Positions 34,712 to 43,217 of a stretch of DNA of 55,146 nt are shown here, piece after piece (position 1 is the stretch's first letter; each line of letters begins with the position of its first letter). The DNA comes from Hyphomicrobiales bacterium. Its GTDB lineage: Bacteria; Pseudomonadota; Alphaproteobacteria; Rhizobiales; Rhizobiaceae. The DNA lies in NCBI GenBank assembly GCA_900468065.1, contig UBTA01000038.1, positions 1-55,146 on the forward strand. Direction: 5' to 3'. The translations under genes were made by a program, and so were the position numbers. The notes beneath the pieces were generated by a model, which did not search any database, was not told where the DNA came from, and saw nothing but the letters and a program-made list of their open reading frames with translations.

Positions 34712-35491
34712 ATGAAACGACTGACTATAGCACTTGGGATGGCACTCCTTGCCACCACCACTTCGGCCGAGGATCTTCGCATTGGCACCAGTGCCGACTA
34801 TCCCCCGTGGGAGTCGGTGGATGCCAGCGGACAAATCGTCGGCTTTGACAAGGACGTCGGCGACGAAATCTGCAAACGCGTCGCCGCGACATGCGCATGG
34901 CAGAACCAGGCATATGACGGACTTCTCCCAGGTCTGCAGGTAGGCAAGTTCGACCTGGTCATTTCGGGCGTCTCGATCAATGACGAGCGCTCCCAGAAGG
35001 TCGACTTTTCTGCCGCCTATGCAGACGCGCCGAATGCCATCGTCGTAGCCGGAGGAAGCAAAACGGCTGATGCCAAGTCAGCATCGGACCTGCAAGGCGC
35101 CTTGGCAAAGGCTGCGATCGGCGTGCAGACCGGCACGACCCACGAGCAGATTATGCGTGCGAATTTCCCGGATGCCGATATCCGCGTCTATGACCGACCG
35201 GATCAGATCGCCGACGACCTGATCGCTGGGCGCATCGACGCCGGGCTGATGGAGCGCTCCGCCTGGGAGCCGCTCGTGAAGGACCGTGGCTCAGACAAGC
35301 TGATCTATGCAGGCCCACTCCTGACGAGCGCCGATTTTTCGGAGTTCGGCAAGGGTCAGGGCGTCGCCATGGGCAAGGGCAAGACGGAGCTCAAAGGCAA
35401 GATCGATGGCGCGGTCGAGGCGATGCTTCAGGATGGAACGATCAAGACCATCTCGGAAAAATGGTTCGGTTACGACGTCTCCAAGAAGTGA
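34712..35491 (+). CDS. Polar amino-acid ABC transporter substrate-binding protein
   Basis: A 259-residue family 3 periplasmic binding protein (HisJ/ArgT/GlnH class). A short Sec signal peptide (MKRLTIALGMALLATTTSAE) is followed by LRIGTSADYPPWESVDASG and IVGFDKDVGDEICKRV, the classic ligand-domain start. AAAGGGGAATCTT precedes the ATG. It supplies the permeases at 36900 and 37575 and the ATPase at 38354. The arginase, ornithine cyclodeaminase and M20 genes around it suggest a basic amino acid or a derivative such as an N-acyl or dipeptide form, but the specificity is not readable. Confidence 0.9.
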   Translation: MKRLTIALGMALLATTTSAEDLRIGTSADYPPWESVDASGQIVGFDKDVGDEICKRVAATCAWQNQAYDGLLPGLQVGKFDLVISGVSINDERSQKVDFSAAYADAPNAIVVAGGSKTADAKSASDLQGALAKAAIGVQTGTTHEQIMRANFPDADIRVYDRPDQIADDLIAGRIDAGLMERSAWEPLVKDRGSDKLIYAGPLLTSADFSEFGKGQGVAMGKGKTELKGKIDGAVEAMLQDGTIKTISEKWFGYDVSKK

Positions 35492-35499
35492 CGATCAGA

Positions 35500-35521
35500 G
35501 GGAGGCGATAATTCGCCTCCC
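35500..35521 (+). terminator. Intercistronic hairpin after the binding-protein gene
   Basis: GGGAGGCGA (35500-35508) and TCGCCTCCC (35513-35521) pair perfectly over 9 bases with a 4-base TAAT loop, 9 bases after the stop codon and just before the M20 gene's ribosome-binding site. There is no U-run. Such hairpins commonly protect binding-protein mRNA so that it accumulates above the downstream genes. Confidence 0.6.
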
Positions 35522-35536
35522 ATTCAGGAGTTAAGA

Positions 35537-36907
35537 ATGCGCCCATCTTCCGAGATCCTAACGGCAGCAAGGAGGGATTTGTCCAATCTTGTCGCCATTC
35601 CTTCCGTAAGCGCACGCGGGGAAGGACTCGAGACTTGTGCCCAAAGTGTAGAAAAGCTGCTGTCCTCAGCCGGTTTCAAGACTGAACAGCATGCCGGAGA
35701 CGTCGGCCCCTTCGTCGTCGGAGAAATCGGCGACGGCCCTTTCACCCTGATCATCTACAATCACTACGATGTTCAACCGGAAGAGCCGATCGACTTGTGG
35801 ACCGCAAAGCCGTTCGATCTTGTGGAGCGCGACGGACGCCTATACGGACGCGGCGCAGCCGATGACAAGGGCGAGTTTGTTAGTCGTCTCGCGGGGTGGC
35901 GGGCTTTTCGCGCCGAACATACCAAACCGTTGCCGTACAAGATCATCTGGATCGTAGAAGGCGAAGAAGAGATCGGCAGCCCGTCGCTCAATCGGTTCCT
36001 CGAAAAGCGGTTTCCTAACACGAGGGCGGATCTGTGCTGGTGGGAGTTCGGTGAGGTAGACAAGACAGGGCGCCCCATCATCCTTATGGGGTTCAAGGGG
36101 ATCCTTGCTGTCGAGCTTCAATGCCAAACGGCCAGAGCAGATCTCCATTCCAGCCTCGGTGCGATCTTCGACAATCCTCTATGGCGACTGGCTGCAGCCG
36201 TATCGTCTCTTCGTGATGCCTCCGGTCGTATTCTCATCGAAGGATTTTACGATGACGTCTTTGTTCCGGACGCGCGTAGTTCCAGGCTTGCCGCTTGGCC
36301 GCCTTTCGCCCTCGAAGACCTGCAGGAGGAAACTGGTGGCCGTAAACTGCTGAGCGGGATTGATGGCTCAACATTCTATGAGCATCTGAATTTTGAGCCA
36401 TGCCTCAATGTGAACGGCTTCCACGGAGGGTATGGTGGCGAAGGCGCCAAGACAGTGCTCCCCTGCTGCGGAACTGCCAAGCTGGATTTCCGCCTGGCGC
36501 CCGGTCAGGAGCCTGTCAAGATTGCCGAACTGCTTCGACGGCATCTCGACCACAATGGCTTTGACGACATTGGGCTCACCATCCTGGACGCCGAGGTCCT
36601 GGGTGTACGAAGCTCTCCGTCGCATCCCATCGTGGAACTGGGCGCAAATTTGCTCGAAAAGTGGTTCGATCGTCCCGCGATCATTCAGCCAAGTTCGGCC
36701 GCATCTGGGTTGGCCCATCCCTTCGTCCATAAGTTTGGGGCAACGTTGTTCGGCGCTGGCCTAACTCACCATGGCGCGATGCTGCATTCGCCCGATGAAA
36801 ACATACTGGTCGAGCACTTTGAAAACATGATCGGGTTTTCTGCGGAGTTTTTCGAAGCGCTTTGTGACCACTCGGCCGTACACTCGGAAGGGATCATGGA
36901 TGCTTGA
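35537..36907 (+). CDS. M20-family metallopeptidase (dipeptidase/deacylase)
   Basis: A 456-residue M20 peptidase. The di-zinc site is visible: His in YNHYDVQPEEP, Asp in RGAADDKGE (bridging), catalytic Glu pair in VEGEEEIGSPS, and a late His in LHSPDENI. The internal dimerisation (lid) domain lies at about 190-330. Members cleave dipeptides or N-acyl/N-carbamoyl amino acids. CAGGAG lies about 8 bases before the ATG. It is embedded between the binding protein and permease genes, and its stop overlaps the permease start by 8 bases, so it almost certainly processes the compound that the transporter brings in. Confidence 0.9.
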   Translation: MRPSSEILTAARRDLSNLVAIPSVSARGEGLETCAQSVEKLLSSAGFKTEQHAGDVGPFVVGEIGDGPFTLIIYNHYDVQPEEPIDLWTAKPFDLVERDGRLYGRGAADDKGEFVSRLAGWRAFRAEHTKPLPYKIIWIVEGEEEIGSPSLNRFLEKRFPNTRADLCWWEFGEVDKTGRPIILMGFKGILAVELQCQTARADLHSSLGAIFDNPLWRLAAAVSSLRDASGRILIEGFYDDVFVPDARSSRLAAWPPFALEDLQEETGGRKLLSGIDGSTFYEHLNFEPCLNVNGFHGGYGGEGAKTVLPCCGTAKLDFRLAPGQEPVKIAELLRRHLDHNGFDDIGLTILDAEVLGVRSSPSHPIVELGANLLEKWFDRPAIIQPSSAASGLAHPFVHKFGATLFGAGLTHHGAMLHSPDENILVEHFENMIGFSAEFFEALCDHSAVHSEGIMDA

Positions 36908-37571
36908 CGCAATCTACCAATACCAGGGCCAGCTCATCCAAGGCCTACTCACGACACTCGCCGTCGCCGTCGGCAGCCTGCTTGTCGGCTCATTGATCGC
37001 TGTCGTCCTTGCTCCACTCGCTATCTACGGCAGGCCCATCGTCCGCCGGATAATAATGGGGTATGTGGGGTTGATCCGTGGCCTCCCCGAGCTTTTGGTC
37101 ATTTTCCTCATTTTCTACGGCGGCACGGTGGTGCTGACGAACGTAACGGGACGTTATTTCGAAGTGGACGCAATGAGCGCAGGCATCGCCGCGCTCTCGG
37201 TCGTCGCCGCAGCCTATCTGACCGAAATTCTGCGTGGCGCCTTGCTCAGTGTACCCGCTGGTCAATGGGAGGCGGCGCTTGCGCTGGGTTTCCGCAGACC
37301 GCGCGCGTTTCGCCTCGTGGTCTTGCCGCAAATGATGGCCCGCGCCCTCCCCGGACTAGCCAACCAATGGCTTGTCATCCTGAAGGAAAGCGCTCTGGTC
37401 TCGGTGGTCGGGCTCGAGGAACTGATGCGGAAGTCGGTTGTAGCCGCTGGAGCGACCCATCAACCTCTTGCATTTTATCTCACGGCCGCCTGCCTTTACG
37501 TCATGATCACGGGGGTCTCGACAATCCTTTTGAAGGCGTACGAGTCCCGCCTCACATCCCATTTGAGGTAA
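36900..37571 (+). CDS. Polar amino-acid ABC transporter permease (first)
   Basis: A 223-residue HisMQ-type permease with about five membrane spans. The ATG at 36900 overlaps the M20 stop by 8 bases and gives MLDAIYQYQGQLIQGLLTTL, the usual start; an earlier in-frame ATG at 36864 lies inside the M20 gene. Family landmarks: RGLPELLVIFLIFYGG and the EAA loop QWEAALALGFRRPRAFRLVV. It forms the channel with the next gene, which starts 3 bases after its stop. Confidence 0.91.
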   Translation: MLDAIYQYQGQLIQGLLTTLAVAVGSLLVGSLIAVVLAPLAIYGRPIVRRIIMGYVGLIRGLPELLVIFLIFYGGTVVLTNVTGRYFEVDAMSAGIAALSVVAAAYLTEILRGALLSVPAGQWEAALALGFRRPRAFRLVVLPQMMARALPGLANQWLVILKESALVSVVGLEELMRKSVVAAGATHQPLAFYLTAACLYVMITGVSTILLKAYESRLTSHLR

Positions 37572-37574
37572 AAT

Positions 37575-38258
37575 ATGCTATCCCCGGATCTGTTTGAGCC
37601 AGCCTTCATAGCCGTTAAAGACGGCTTCCTTCTCACTCTTGTGATCACGATCGCCAGCTTTTGCCTCGGGCAAATTCTGGCCCTGCCGCTGGCGCTTGCT
37701 CTGACTTCAGAACGACGGCCCGTGCGTCTGGGCATTTCGACCTATACGTTCTTTGTCCGCGGCAGCCCCCTGCTCGTGCAGTTGTTCATCATCTATTATG
37801 GCTTAGGACAGATCGAAGCCATCCGCGACAGTTACCTGTGGCCGGTACTACGTAGTCCGATCTACTGCGCGATTTTAGCAATCGGCCTGAATTCCGCAGC
37901 CTATTCTGCGGAACTGGTCGCTGGCGCGATCCGGCAAATACCTGCAGGACAATGGGAGGCAGGAAAGGCGCTTGGCATCCGCTACAGCGTCCTTCTAGTA
38001 AAAATCGTTCTGCCGCAAGCATACCGCGCGGTTCTGCCGGCAATTGGCAACGAACTGGTTCTTGTCATGAAGGGCTCGACGCTCGCAAGCGCCGTGACCG
38101 TCATGGAGATGACCGGATCGGCCCGTGTCTTTGTCGCCCGTAGCTACGCGCCATTCGAAACCTTCCTCATCGCCGGAACGATCTATCTGGTTCTCGGTGC
38201 AGTCTTTGGACGCCTCTTCAGATTTGTTGAAACGCGAACAGCCATTCCTGGGCGCTGA
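37575..38258 (+). CDS. Polar amino-acid ABC transporter permease (second)
   Basis: A 227-residue HisMQ-type permease, partner of the preceding one. Landmarks: [20 protein letters not shown] and the EAA loop [20 protein letters not shown]. About five membrane spans. There is a 95-base gap before the ATPase gene, the only loose junction in this transporter operon. Confidence 0.91.
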   Translation: MLSPDLFEPAFIAVKDGFLLTLVITIASFCLGQILALPLALALTSERRPVRLGISTYTFFVRGSPLLVQLFIIYYGLGQIEAIRDSYLWPVLRSPIYCAILAIGLNSAAYSAELVAGAIRQIPAGQWEAGKALGIRYSVLLVKIVLPQAYRAVLPAIGNELVLVMKGSTLASAVTVMEMTGSARVFVARSYAPFETFLIAGTIYLVLGAVFGRLFRFVETRTAIPGR

Positions 38259-38353
38259 ATCACTCGCATGCGAGCGGATGCAGGAATGCTCGCGCAGATC
38301 AGACAACAACGGGTCACTGCCATGTCGCTGTGGCAGCATCACAAGGTCGTGAA

Positions 38354-39100
38354 ATGATAGACGCATTGAGACAAGCCGTTCGCCTGGTGGAAGTGAACAA
38401 ATGGTACGGACACTTTCACGTACTCAAGGATATCGATCTCGATGTGGGGATTGGCGAACGCATCGTCGTGGCCGGCCCGTCGGGGTCGGGCAAGTCGACG
38501 ATGATCCGGTGCATCAACCGGCTTGAAGAACACCAGAAGGGCAAGATCATCGTCGATGGCATCGAGCTCACCAACGACCTAAAGAAGATCGATGAAGTGC
38601 GCCGCGAGCTCGGTATGGTGTTCCAGCACTTCAACCTCTTCCCGCACCTGGCAATCCTGGAAAACTGCACGCTCGCCCCGATCTGGGTGCGCAAGATGCC
38701 AAAGAAACCGGCGGAAGAAGTCGCCATGCACTATCTGCAGCGCGTCAAGATCCCGGAACAGGCCCATAAGTATCCGGGCCAGCTCTCCGGCGGCCAGCAG
38801 CAGCGCGTGGCGATCGCCCGCTCGCTGTGCATGAAGCCGAAGATCCTGCTGTTCGATGAGCCGACCTCGGCGCTCGACCCGGAAATGGTCCAGGAGGTTC
38901 TCGACACCATGGTATCATTGGCCGAAGAAGGCATGACCATGCTTTGCGTCACCCACGAAATGGGCTTTGCCCGCCAGGTCGCAAACCGGGTGATATTCAT
39001 GGACCAGGGCCAGATCGTCGAGCAGAACTCGCCAGCCGAGTTCTTCGACAATCCCCAGCTCGAGCGCACCCGGCTGTTTCTCAGCCAGATCCTGCATTGA
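38354..39100 (+). CDS. Polar amino-acid ABC transporter ATP-binding protein
   Basis: A 248-residue ATPase of the GlnQ/HisP/ArtP class. An in-frame GTG exists at 38330, but the ATG at 38354 gives the normal length. Motifs: Walker [11 protein letters not shown]-loop [11 protein letters not shown], signature [15 protein letters not shown], Walker [17 protein letters not shown]-loop VTHEMGFA. It completes the importer with the binding protein at 34712 and permeases at 36900 and 37575. It lies convergent to the Lrp-type regulator gene. Confidence 0.93.
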   Translation: MIDALRQAVRLVEVNKWYGHFHVLKDIDLDVGIGERIVVAGPSGSGKSTMIRCINRLEEHQKGKIIVDGIELTNDLKKIDEVRRELGMVFQHFNLFPHLAILENCTLAPIWVRKMPKKPAEEVAMHYLQRVKIPEQAHKYPGQLSGGQQQRVAIARSLCMKPKILLFDEPTSALDPEMVQEVLDTMVSLAEEGMTMLCVTHEMGFARQVANRVIFMDQGQIVEQNSPAEFFDNPQLERTRLFLSQILH

Positions 39101-39233
39101 TGACGTTTCCGGGCAGCAGCCGGCACGCGTGATCGATACATCTGGATCTGAGAATGGGAGCTTTGAGCGTCACTCGATGCTTCGACGCGCGGACTTCGGC
39201 GGGACAATCCGTCAACATCTTGTCCGGAAACCG

Positions 39234-39671
39234 TTATAGCTTCGCCCTGGTGGATCGGGGCGTCGACAACAGCAAATTCGTCTCGCTGTTTGTGATCCCC
39301 GGAACGAGCCGAATCTTCCGCAGCACGGCGTCAAAATCGGTGAGGCTTGAGGCGCTCAGTTCCACCAAGAGGTCCCAACGGCCATTTGTCGTGTGAATCT
39401 GCGAAATCTCCGGAAATCCTCCGAGTGTGCGGATTACGCGATCCGTCACATGCCCCTCGATCTCGATCATCATGACCCCCCGGACTACGTCCTCAAGGGC
39501 ATCTGCTCGAAGCATCACTGTATAGCCAAGGATGGTTCCATCGTGTTCCATGCGCTCTATCCGGGCTCGCACAGTTGCACGCGATGCTGCAGTCTCAAGA
39601 GCAAGGTCCGAAACGCTTCGCCGTCCATTCCCCCGCAAGAGTGTCACAATTTTTTGATCGAGGTCATCCAT
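39234..39671 (-). CDS. Lrp/AsnC-family transcriptional regulator
   Basis: A 145-residue regulator with an N-terminal HTH (about 1-55; SVSDLALETAASRATVRARI) and C-terminal RAM/ligand-binding domain (about 62-140; GVMMIEIEGHVTDRVIRTLG, WDLLVELSASSLTDFDAVL). It is divergent from the arginase-ornithine cyclodeaminase operon, the arrangement seen for Lrp-type activators of arginine catabolism in rhizobia and Agrobacterium, where arginine or ornithine is the inducer. An inverted repeat at 39695-39711 in the shared promoter region is the likely binding site. Confidence 0.9.
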   Translation of the reverse strand: MDDLDQKIVTLLRGNGRRSVSDLALETAASRATVRARIERMEHDGTILGYTVMLRADALEDVVRGVMMIEIEGHVTDRVIRTLGGFPEISQIHTTNGRWDLLVELSASSLTDFDAVLRKIRLVPGITNSETNLLLSTPRSTRAKL

Positions 39672-39694
39672 GCCATTGTGGTCCAGCAGCTAAT

Positions 39695-39711
39695 CATATT
39701 GGATAAATATG
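39695..39711. promoter_or_regulatory. Inverted repeat, probable Lrp-type operator
   Basis: CATATT-GGATA-AATATG, perfect 6-base arms with a 5-base AT-rich centre, between the divergent Lrp-type and arginase genes. Lrp/AsnC proteins bind such short AT-rich dyads. Confidence 0.5.
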
Positions 39712-39790
39712 CATGACGTTATGCCAAATTTCAATATTCAATCTGCCAGTCTCGCCCGTTAGTCTGCCCAAAATCTAACGGGAGTAAGTT

Positions 39791-40711
39791 ATGGATTGCA
39801 CGCTGATCGGCGCGCCCTTGCAAATTGGCGCAGGGCAACTTGGCTGTGAAATGGGGCCGAGCGCTCTGCGCATCGCTGGCCTTCGCGCAGCACTTGAAGA
39901 GTTGGGCCACTCCGTAAAGGACGTCGGAAACCTCACACCTCGAAGCTTCGACGAGATGCCCCATCCCAATGCCGCGGTCCATCACCTTGGAGAGACCGTC
40001 GCCTGGGTCGAGGCACTGTCGTGCGCGGCCTACATGCACAGCGACAAGGGCATGCCGATATTTCTGGGCGGCGACCATGCGATATCCGCCGGTACCGTTC
40101 CCGGCCTTGCCCGCCGGGCTGCCGAGCTTGGCCGCCCGCTGTTTGTTCTCTGGCTCGACGCCCATACCGATTTCCACAGCCTCGAGACAACGGAAAGCGG
40201 CAATCTGCATGGAACCCCAGTGGCCTATTACACCGGCCAAGCTGGCTTCGATGGATATTTTCCGGCACTGGAGCACGCGGTAGCCACCGATAATGTCTGC
40301 ATGATCGGGATTCGCAGCGTCGATTCAGCTGAACGAGCCGCGATCAAGCGCACGGGCATTACGGTCCACGATATGCGCGTTATCGATGAACACGGCGTCG
40401 CTGTTCTCGTCCGGAATTTCATAGAAAAAGTAAAGGCCGCCAACGGCCTCCTGCATGTGAGCTTCGACGTCGATTTCCTGGAGCCTGACATCGCGCCGGC
40501 AGTCGGCACCACCGTTCCGGGCGGCGCGACATACCGCGAAGCGCATCTGATCATGGAAATGCTCCACGACAGCGACTTGGTGACGAGCCTCGACATCGTC
40601 GAACTTAATCCGTTTCTCGATGAACGCGGCAAGACTGCGAAGCTGCTCGTCGATCTTGTCGCCAGCCTTATGGGCAAGCGTGTGATGGACCGCCCGACGC
40701 TTGCGGGCTGA
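39791..40711 (+). CDS. rocF: Arginase
   Basis: A 306-residue arginase, hydrolysing L-arginine to ornithine and urea. The di-manganese motifs are complete: GGDHAIS (about 93-99), the DAHTDFH segment (about 121-127), and SFDVDFLEP (about 225-233). Substrate-contacting HGTPVAYYTG follows the second motif. GGGAGT lies 7 bases before the ATG. The next gene, 30 bases on, is ornithine cyclodeaminase, so arginine is converted to proline in two steps plus ammonia and urea. Regulation by the divergent Lrp-type protein is likely. Confidence 0.94.
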   Translation: MDCTLIGAPLQIGAGQLGCEMGPSALRIAGLRAALEELGHSVKDVGNLTPRSFDEMPHPNAAVHHLGETVAWVEALSCAAYMHSDKGMPIFLGGDHAISAGTVPGLARRAAELGRPLFVLWLDAHTDFHSLETTESGNLHGTPVAYYTGQAGFDGYFPALEHAVATDNVCMIGIRSVDSAERAAIKRTGITVHDMRVIDEHGVAVLVRNFIEKVKAANGLLHVSFDVDFLEPDIAPAVGTTVPGGATYREAHLIMEMLHDSDLVTSLDIVELNPFLDERGKTAKLLVDLVASLMGKRVMDRPTLAG

Positions 40712-40740
40712 TAATCGATATTTTTTCATTGGAGGGCAAA

Positions 40741-41802
40741 ATGAACACTGAGCAGAAACTGAACATCGTCCCTTTCGTCAGCGTTGATCACATGATGAAG
40801 CTGGTCTTGAAGGTTGGTATCGATCGGTTCCTCGTGGAGTTGGCGGCCGTTATTGAAGAAGATTTCCGCCGCTGGCCGGTCTTCGACAAAACGCCCCGTG
40901 TAGCCTCCCATTCCGAAGAAGGCGTCATCGAGTTGATGCCAACAAGCGATGGGACACTGTACGGCTTTAAGTATGTGAATGGCCATCCGAAGAACACGCG
41001 CGACGGCCGCCAGACCGTAACGGCGTTTGGGGTGCTGTCCGATGTGGGCAACGGCTACCCGATGCTGTTGACCGAAATGACAATCCTCACCGCGTTGCGC
41101 ACTGCGGCGACCTCGGCGGTCGCCGCAAAATACCTGGCCCGGCCGAACGCTCGGACCATGGCAATCATCGGTAATGGCGCGCAGAGCGAGTTCCAAGCCC
41201 GTGCGTTCAAGTCGCTTCTTGGTGTCGATAAGCTTCGGCTCTACGATATCGACGCCTCGGCGACGCGCAAATGCGCCGGCAATCTCGCCGGTCTTGGCTT
41301 CACAATCGAGCAGTGCTCGTCGGTCGAGGAAGCCGTGGAGGGAGCCGATATCATAACCACCGTAACAGCCGACAAGCAGTGCGCGACGATCCTGTCGGAC
41401 AACCATGTCGGACCCGGCATCCACATCAATGCAGTGGGTGGCGACTGCCCCGGCAAGACAGAACTGAGCAAAGATATCCTGCTGCGTTCGGACATTTTTG
41501 TCGAATATCCGCCACAGACCCGCATCGAAGGCGAAATCCAGCAGTTACCAGCCGAGCATCCCGTCATCGAACTTTGGCAGGTGATGACTGGGCAGGTAGA
41601 CGGCCGTAGGGACGACGCCCAGATCACGCTCTTCGACAGTGTAGGATTCGCTATCGAAGACTTTTCCGCTCTCCGTTATGTCCGGGAGAAAATCTCGGAA
41701 TTCGGGATGTTTACCGAACTGGATTTGCTGGCAGACCCCGATGAGCCGCGCGATTTGTATGGAATGCTCTTGCGGTGCGAAGCGAAACTGCAGCCTGCAT
41801 AA
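40741..41802 (+). CDS. arcB: Ornithine cyclodeaminase
   Basis: A 353-residue ornithine cyclodeaminase, converting ornithine to proline and ammonia with catalytic NAD+. The ATG at 40741 follows GGAGG with good spacing; an in-frame ATG at 40729 precedes the ribosome site and is rejected. The NAD-binding motif IIGNGAQSEFQARAF and the hallmark AVGGDCPGKTELSKD, with the catalytic Asp, are present, in contrast to the OCD-family paralogue at 32540. Length matches Agrobacterium/Brucella ArcB. It is the second gene of the arginase operon and is followed by a strong hairpin (41820-41852). Confidence 0.94.
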   Translation: MNTEQKLNIVPFVSVDHMMKLVLKVGIDRFLVELAAVIEEDFRRWPVFDKTPRVASHSEEGVIELMPTSDGTLYGFKYVNGHPKNTRDGRQTVTAFGVLSDVGNGYPMLLTEMTILTALRTAATSAVAAKYLARPNARTMAIIGNGAQSEFQARAFKSLLGVDKLRLYDIDASATRKCAGNLAGLGFTIEQCSSVEEAVEGADIITTVTADKQCATILSDNHVGPGIHINAVGGDCPGKTELSKDILLRSDIFVEYPPQTRIEGEIQQLPAEHPVIELWQVMTGQVDGRRDDAQITLFDSVGFAIEDFSALRYVREKISEFGMFTELDLLADPDEPRDLYGMLLRCEAKLQPA

Positions 41803-41817
41803 TCGGGAAGAATGTCG

Positions 41818-42024
41818 TTAGCGCCCGGCTTTCAAAGATTGAGCCGGGCGCTCAATGTCGGTAAACATCAGTCGGATTTCCGGATGCGCGTTCAATAGGG
41901 TGATTGCCTGACCGACCTACGCTTCCAGGACCGTGAACCCCTCATCCTCCAGCGATTGCGCGATGTCCGTCCTAAGAAGGAATTCGTCCTCAACAACCAA
42001 GACCGTTATCCGTTCGTCGCCCAT
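41818..42024 (-). pseudogene. Broken response regulator gene
   Basis: Minus strand: MGDERITVLVVEDEFLLRTD and IAQSLEDEGFTVLEA, the first 35 residues of a receiver, end at an in-frame TAG (41917-41919). The same frame continues with AITLLNAHPEIRLMFTDIER, which includes the phospho-acceptor region (FTDIxxPG in intact relatives), then loses similarity and stops at 41818-41820 within the operon terminator. About half of the domain is missing. It lies directly downstream of the HWE kinase gene on the same strand, the place where such a kinase's partner receiver would be expected. Confidence 0.75.
41820..41852 (+). terminator. Hairpin terminating the arginase-ocd operon
   Basis: AGCGCCCGGCT (41820-41830) pairs perfectly over 11 bases with AGCCGGGCGCT (41842-41852) around an 11-base loop, 18 bases after the arcB stop. 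The U-run is poor. The hairpin lies inside the 3' part of a broken receiver gene on the other strand. Confidence 0.6.
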
Positions 42025-42182
42025 CCCCTGAGCTCCCCAGGGGTGTAGCTGCATATCCTCTTAATACGACGTCGATAGAGAACGCGCAGTTAGCGAAAAT
42101 GATCCATGGGAATTTACACCATTTATCAATTTACTTGGTCTTTCTCGCAACGTCAGTGAAAAACGAAGATCGGACCGTCGGC

Positions 42183-43217
42183 TTAGCTTTTACGGAGCCT
42201 ATCTACGGGGCCGGCAACAGAGCATCGAAACCCTTGCGGATCGAAAACGATCTCGGGCGTCGAACCAAACAGAGACCCAAACGCCGAGCGAACGTACCGT
42301 GTGCCGTAACCTTGGCGCGTCGGAGTGACCACTTTGGGGCCGTCGCATTCAGCCCATTGGAGCGAGAACACGGCATCCTGCGAGATCGTCCATGCAAAAT
42401 CGACGCTTCCATTTCTATCAGAAAGCGCCCCGTACTTGATGGCATTGGTGATCAGTTCGTGGATACACAAGGCCATCGTCGTTGCCGAATTTCGGCCAAT
42501 GGCCAGATCGGGGCCGCTAACGTGGATGCGGCTCGCCCCATCGCTATTATAGGGCGCCACGGTCAAGTCGACGACAGACGACAGCGAGACTTCTTCTCCG
42601 CCGGCCTCGAATACGGCAGTATGAACAGTGGACAAAGCCTGCAGTCGGCCGGTAAAATCAGCCGCCAGATCCTCCACCGTCGAAGCGCCCCGGCGCGTCA
42701 TGTGAAAAATCGAGGTCACACTGGCAAGTATATTCTTTATGCGATGGTTGAGCTCCAGTCGCAGCTCGACTTCGCGCTCAATGGCGTCACGAACCTGCTT
42801 CTGCCGCAAGCGCACAAGAAGGTTCGTCTGAATACTGTTGACCAGCTCCAACGCTGCGATTGGGCGGGTGTGAAACAAAAGGCGAGAGCCGGGCCATGCG
42901 CGCTCGAGCTGGCTGCGAATGCGAGCAATCGGTGCGGCGCGCTCCAGCAGGAGCAGGATAGGTACCTCCGACCAGTCTGGCTGTGCTGCTAGATATTCGC
43001 CGATAGTGGCGACAACATTAGGGCTCAGCGCTTCGTGGGTGATGACGATGACGCCTGGCGATAAAGGCAGGAGCGTGACCAAATCGTCCTCTGTCTTGAC
43101 ATGTTTGACCACCACCTTCTGTTCTCGAAGGAAGGCGGCAATGTAATCTGCGTCCTTGCGGAACGGAGCAAGGGCGAGAACCCAGTCCAGCGTACTTTCA
43201 CTCGGTGCTTCCGTCAT
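42183..43217 (-). CDS. HWE-family sensor histidine kinase with N-terminal pseudo-receiver
   Basis: A 344-residue soluble kinase. Residues 1-125 look like a receiver-type fold lacking the usual acceptor Asp (VILLL-type strands, LAAQPDWSEVPILLLL). A coiled segment leads to the HWE dimerisation region with phospho-acceptor His158 in LELNHRIKNILASV, N box CIHELITNAIKYGALS, and the W-x-E signature (SLQWAEC) that defines the HWE class. The start overlaps the KaiC-like gene stop (ATGA-type, 43214-43217), so the two are co-translated. HWE kinases in Alphaproteobacteria often feed the general stress response or light/redox sensing. Its likely partner receiver downstream is broken. Confidence 0.88.
   Translation of the reverse strand: MTEAPSESTLDWVLALAPFRKDADYIAAFLREQKVVVKHVKTEDDLVTLLPLSPGVIVITHEALSPNVVATIGEYLAAQPDWSEVPILLLLERAAPIARIRSQLERAWPGSRLLFHTRPIAALELVNSIQTNLLVRLRQKQVRDAIEREVELRLELNHRIKNILASVTSIFHMTRRGASTVEDLAADFTGRLQALSTVHTAVFEAGGEEVSLSSVVDLTVAPYNSDGASRIHVSGPDLAIGRNSATTMALCIHELITNAIKYGALSDRNGSVDFAWTISQDAVFSLQWAECDGPKVVTPTRQGYGTRYVRSAFGSLFGSTPEIVFDPQGFRCSVAGPVDRLRKS

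Noticed and set aside
42099..42992. 297-codon open frame opposite the HWE kinase gene
   Set aside because: Mirror frame of the kinase; no ribosome site or recognisable domain.
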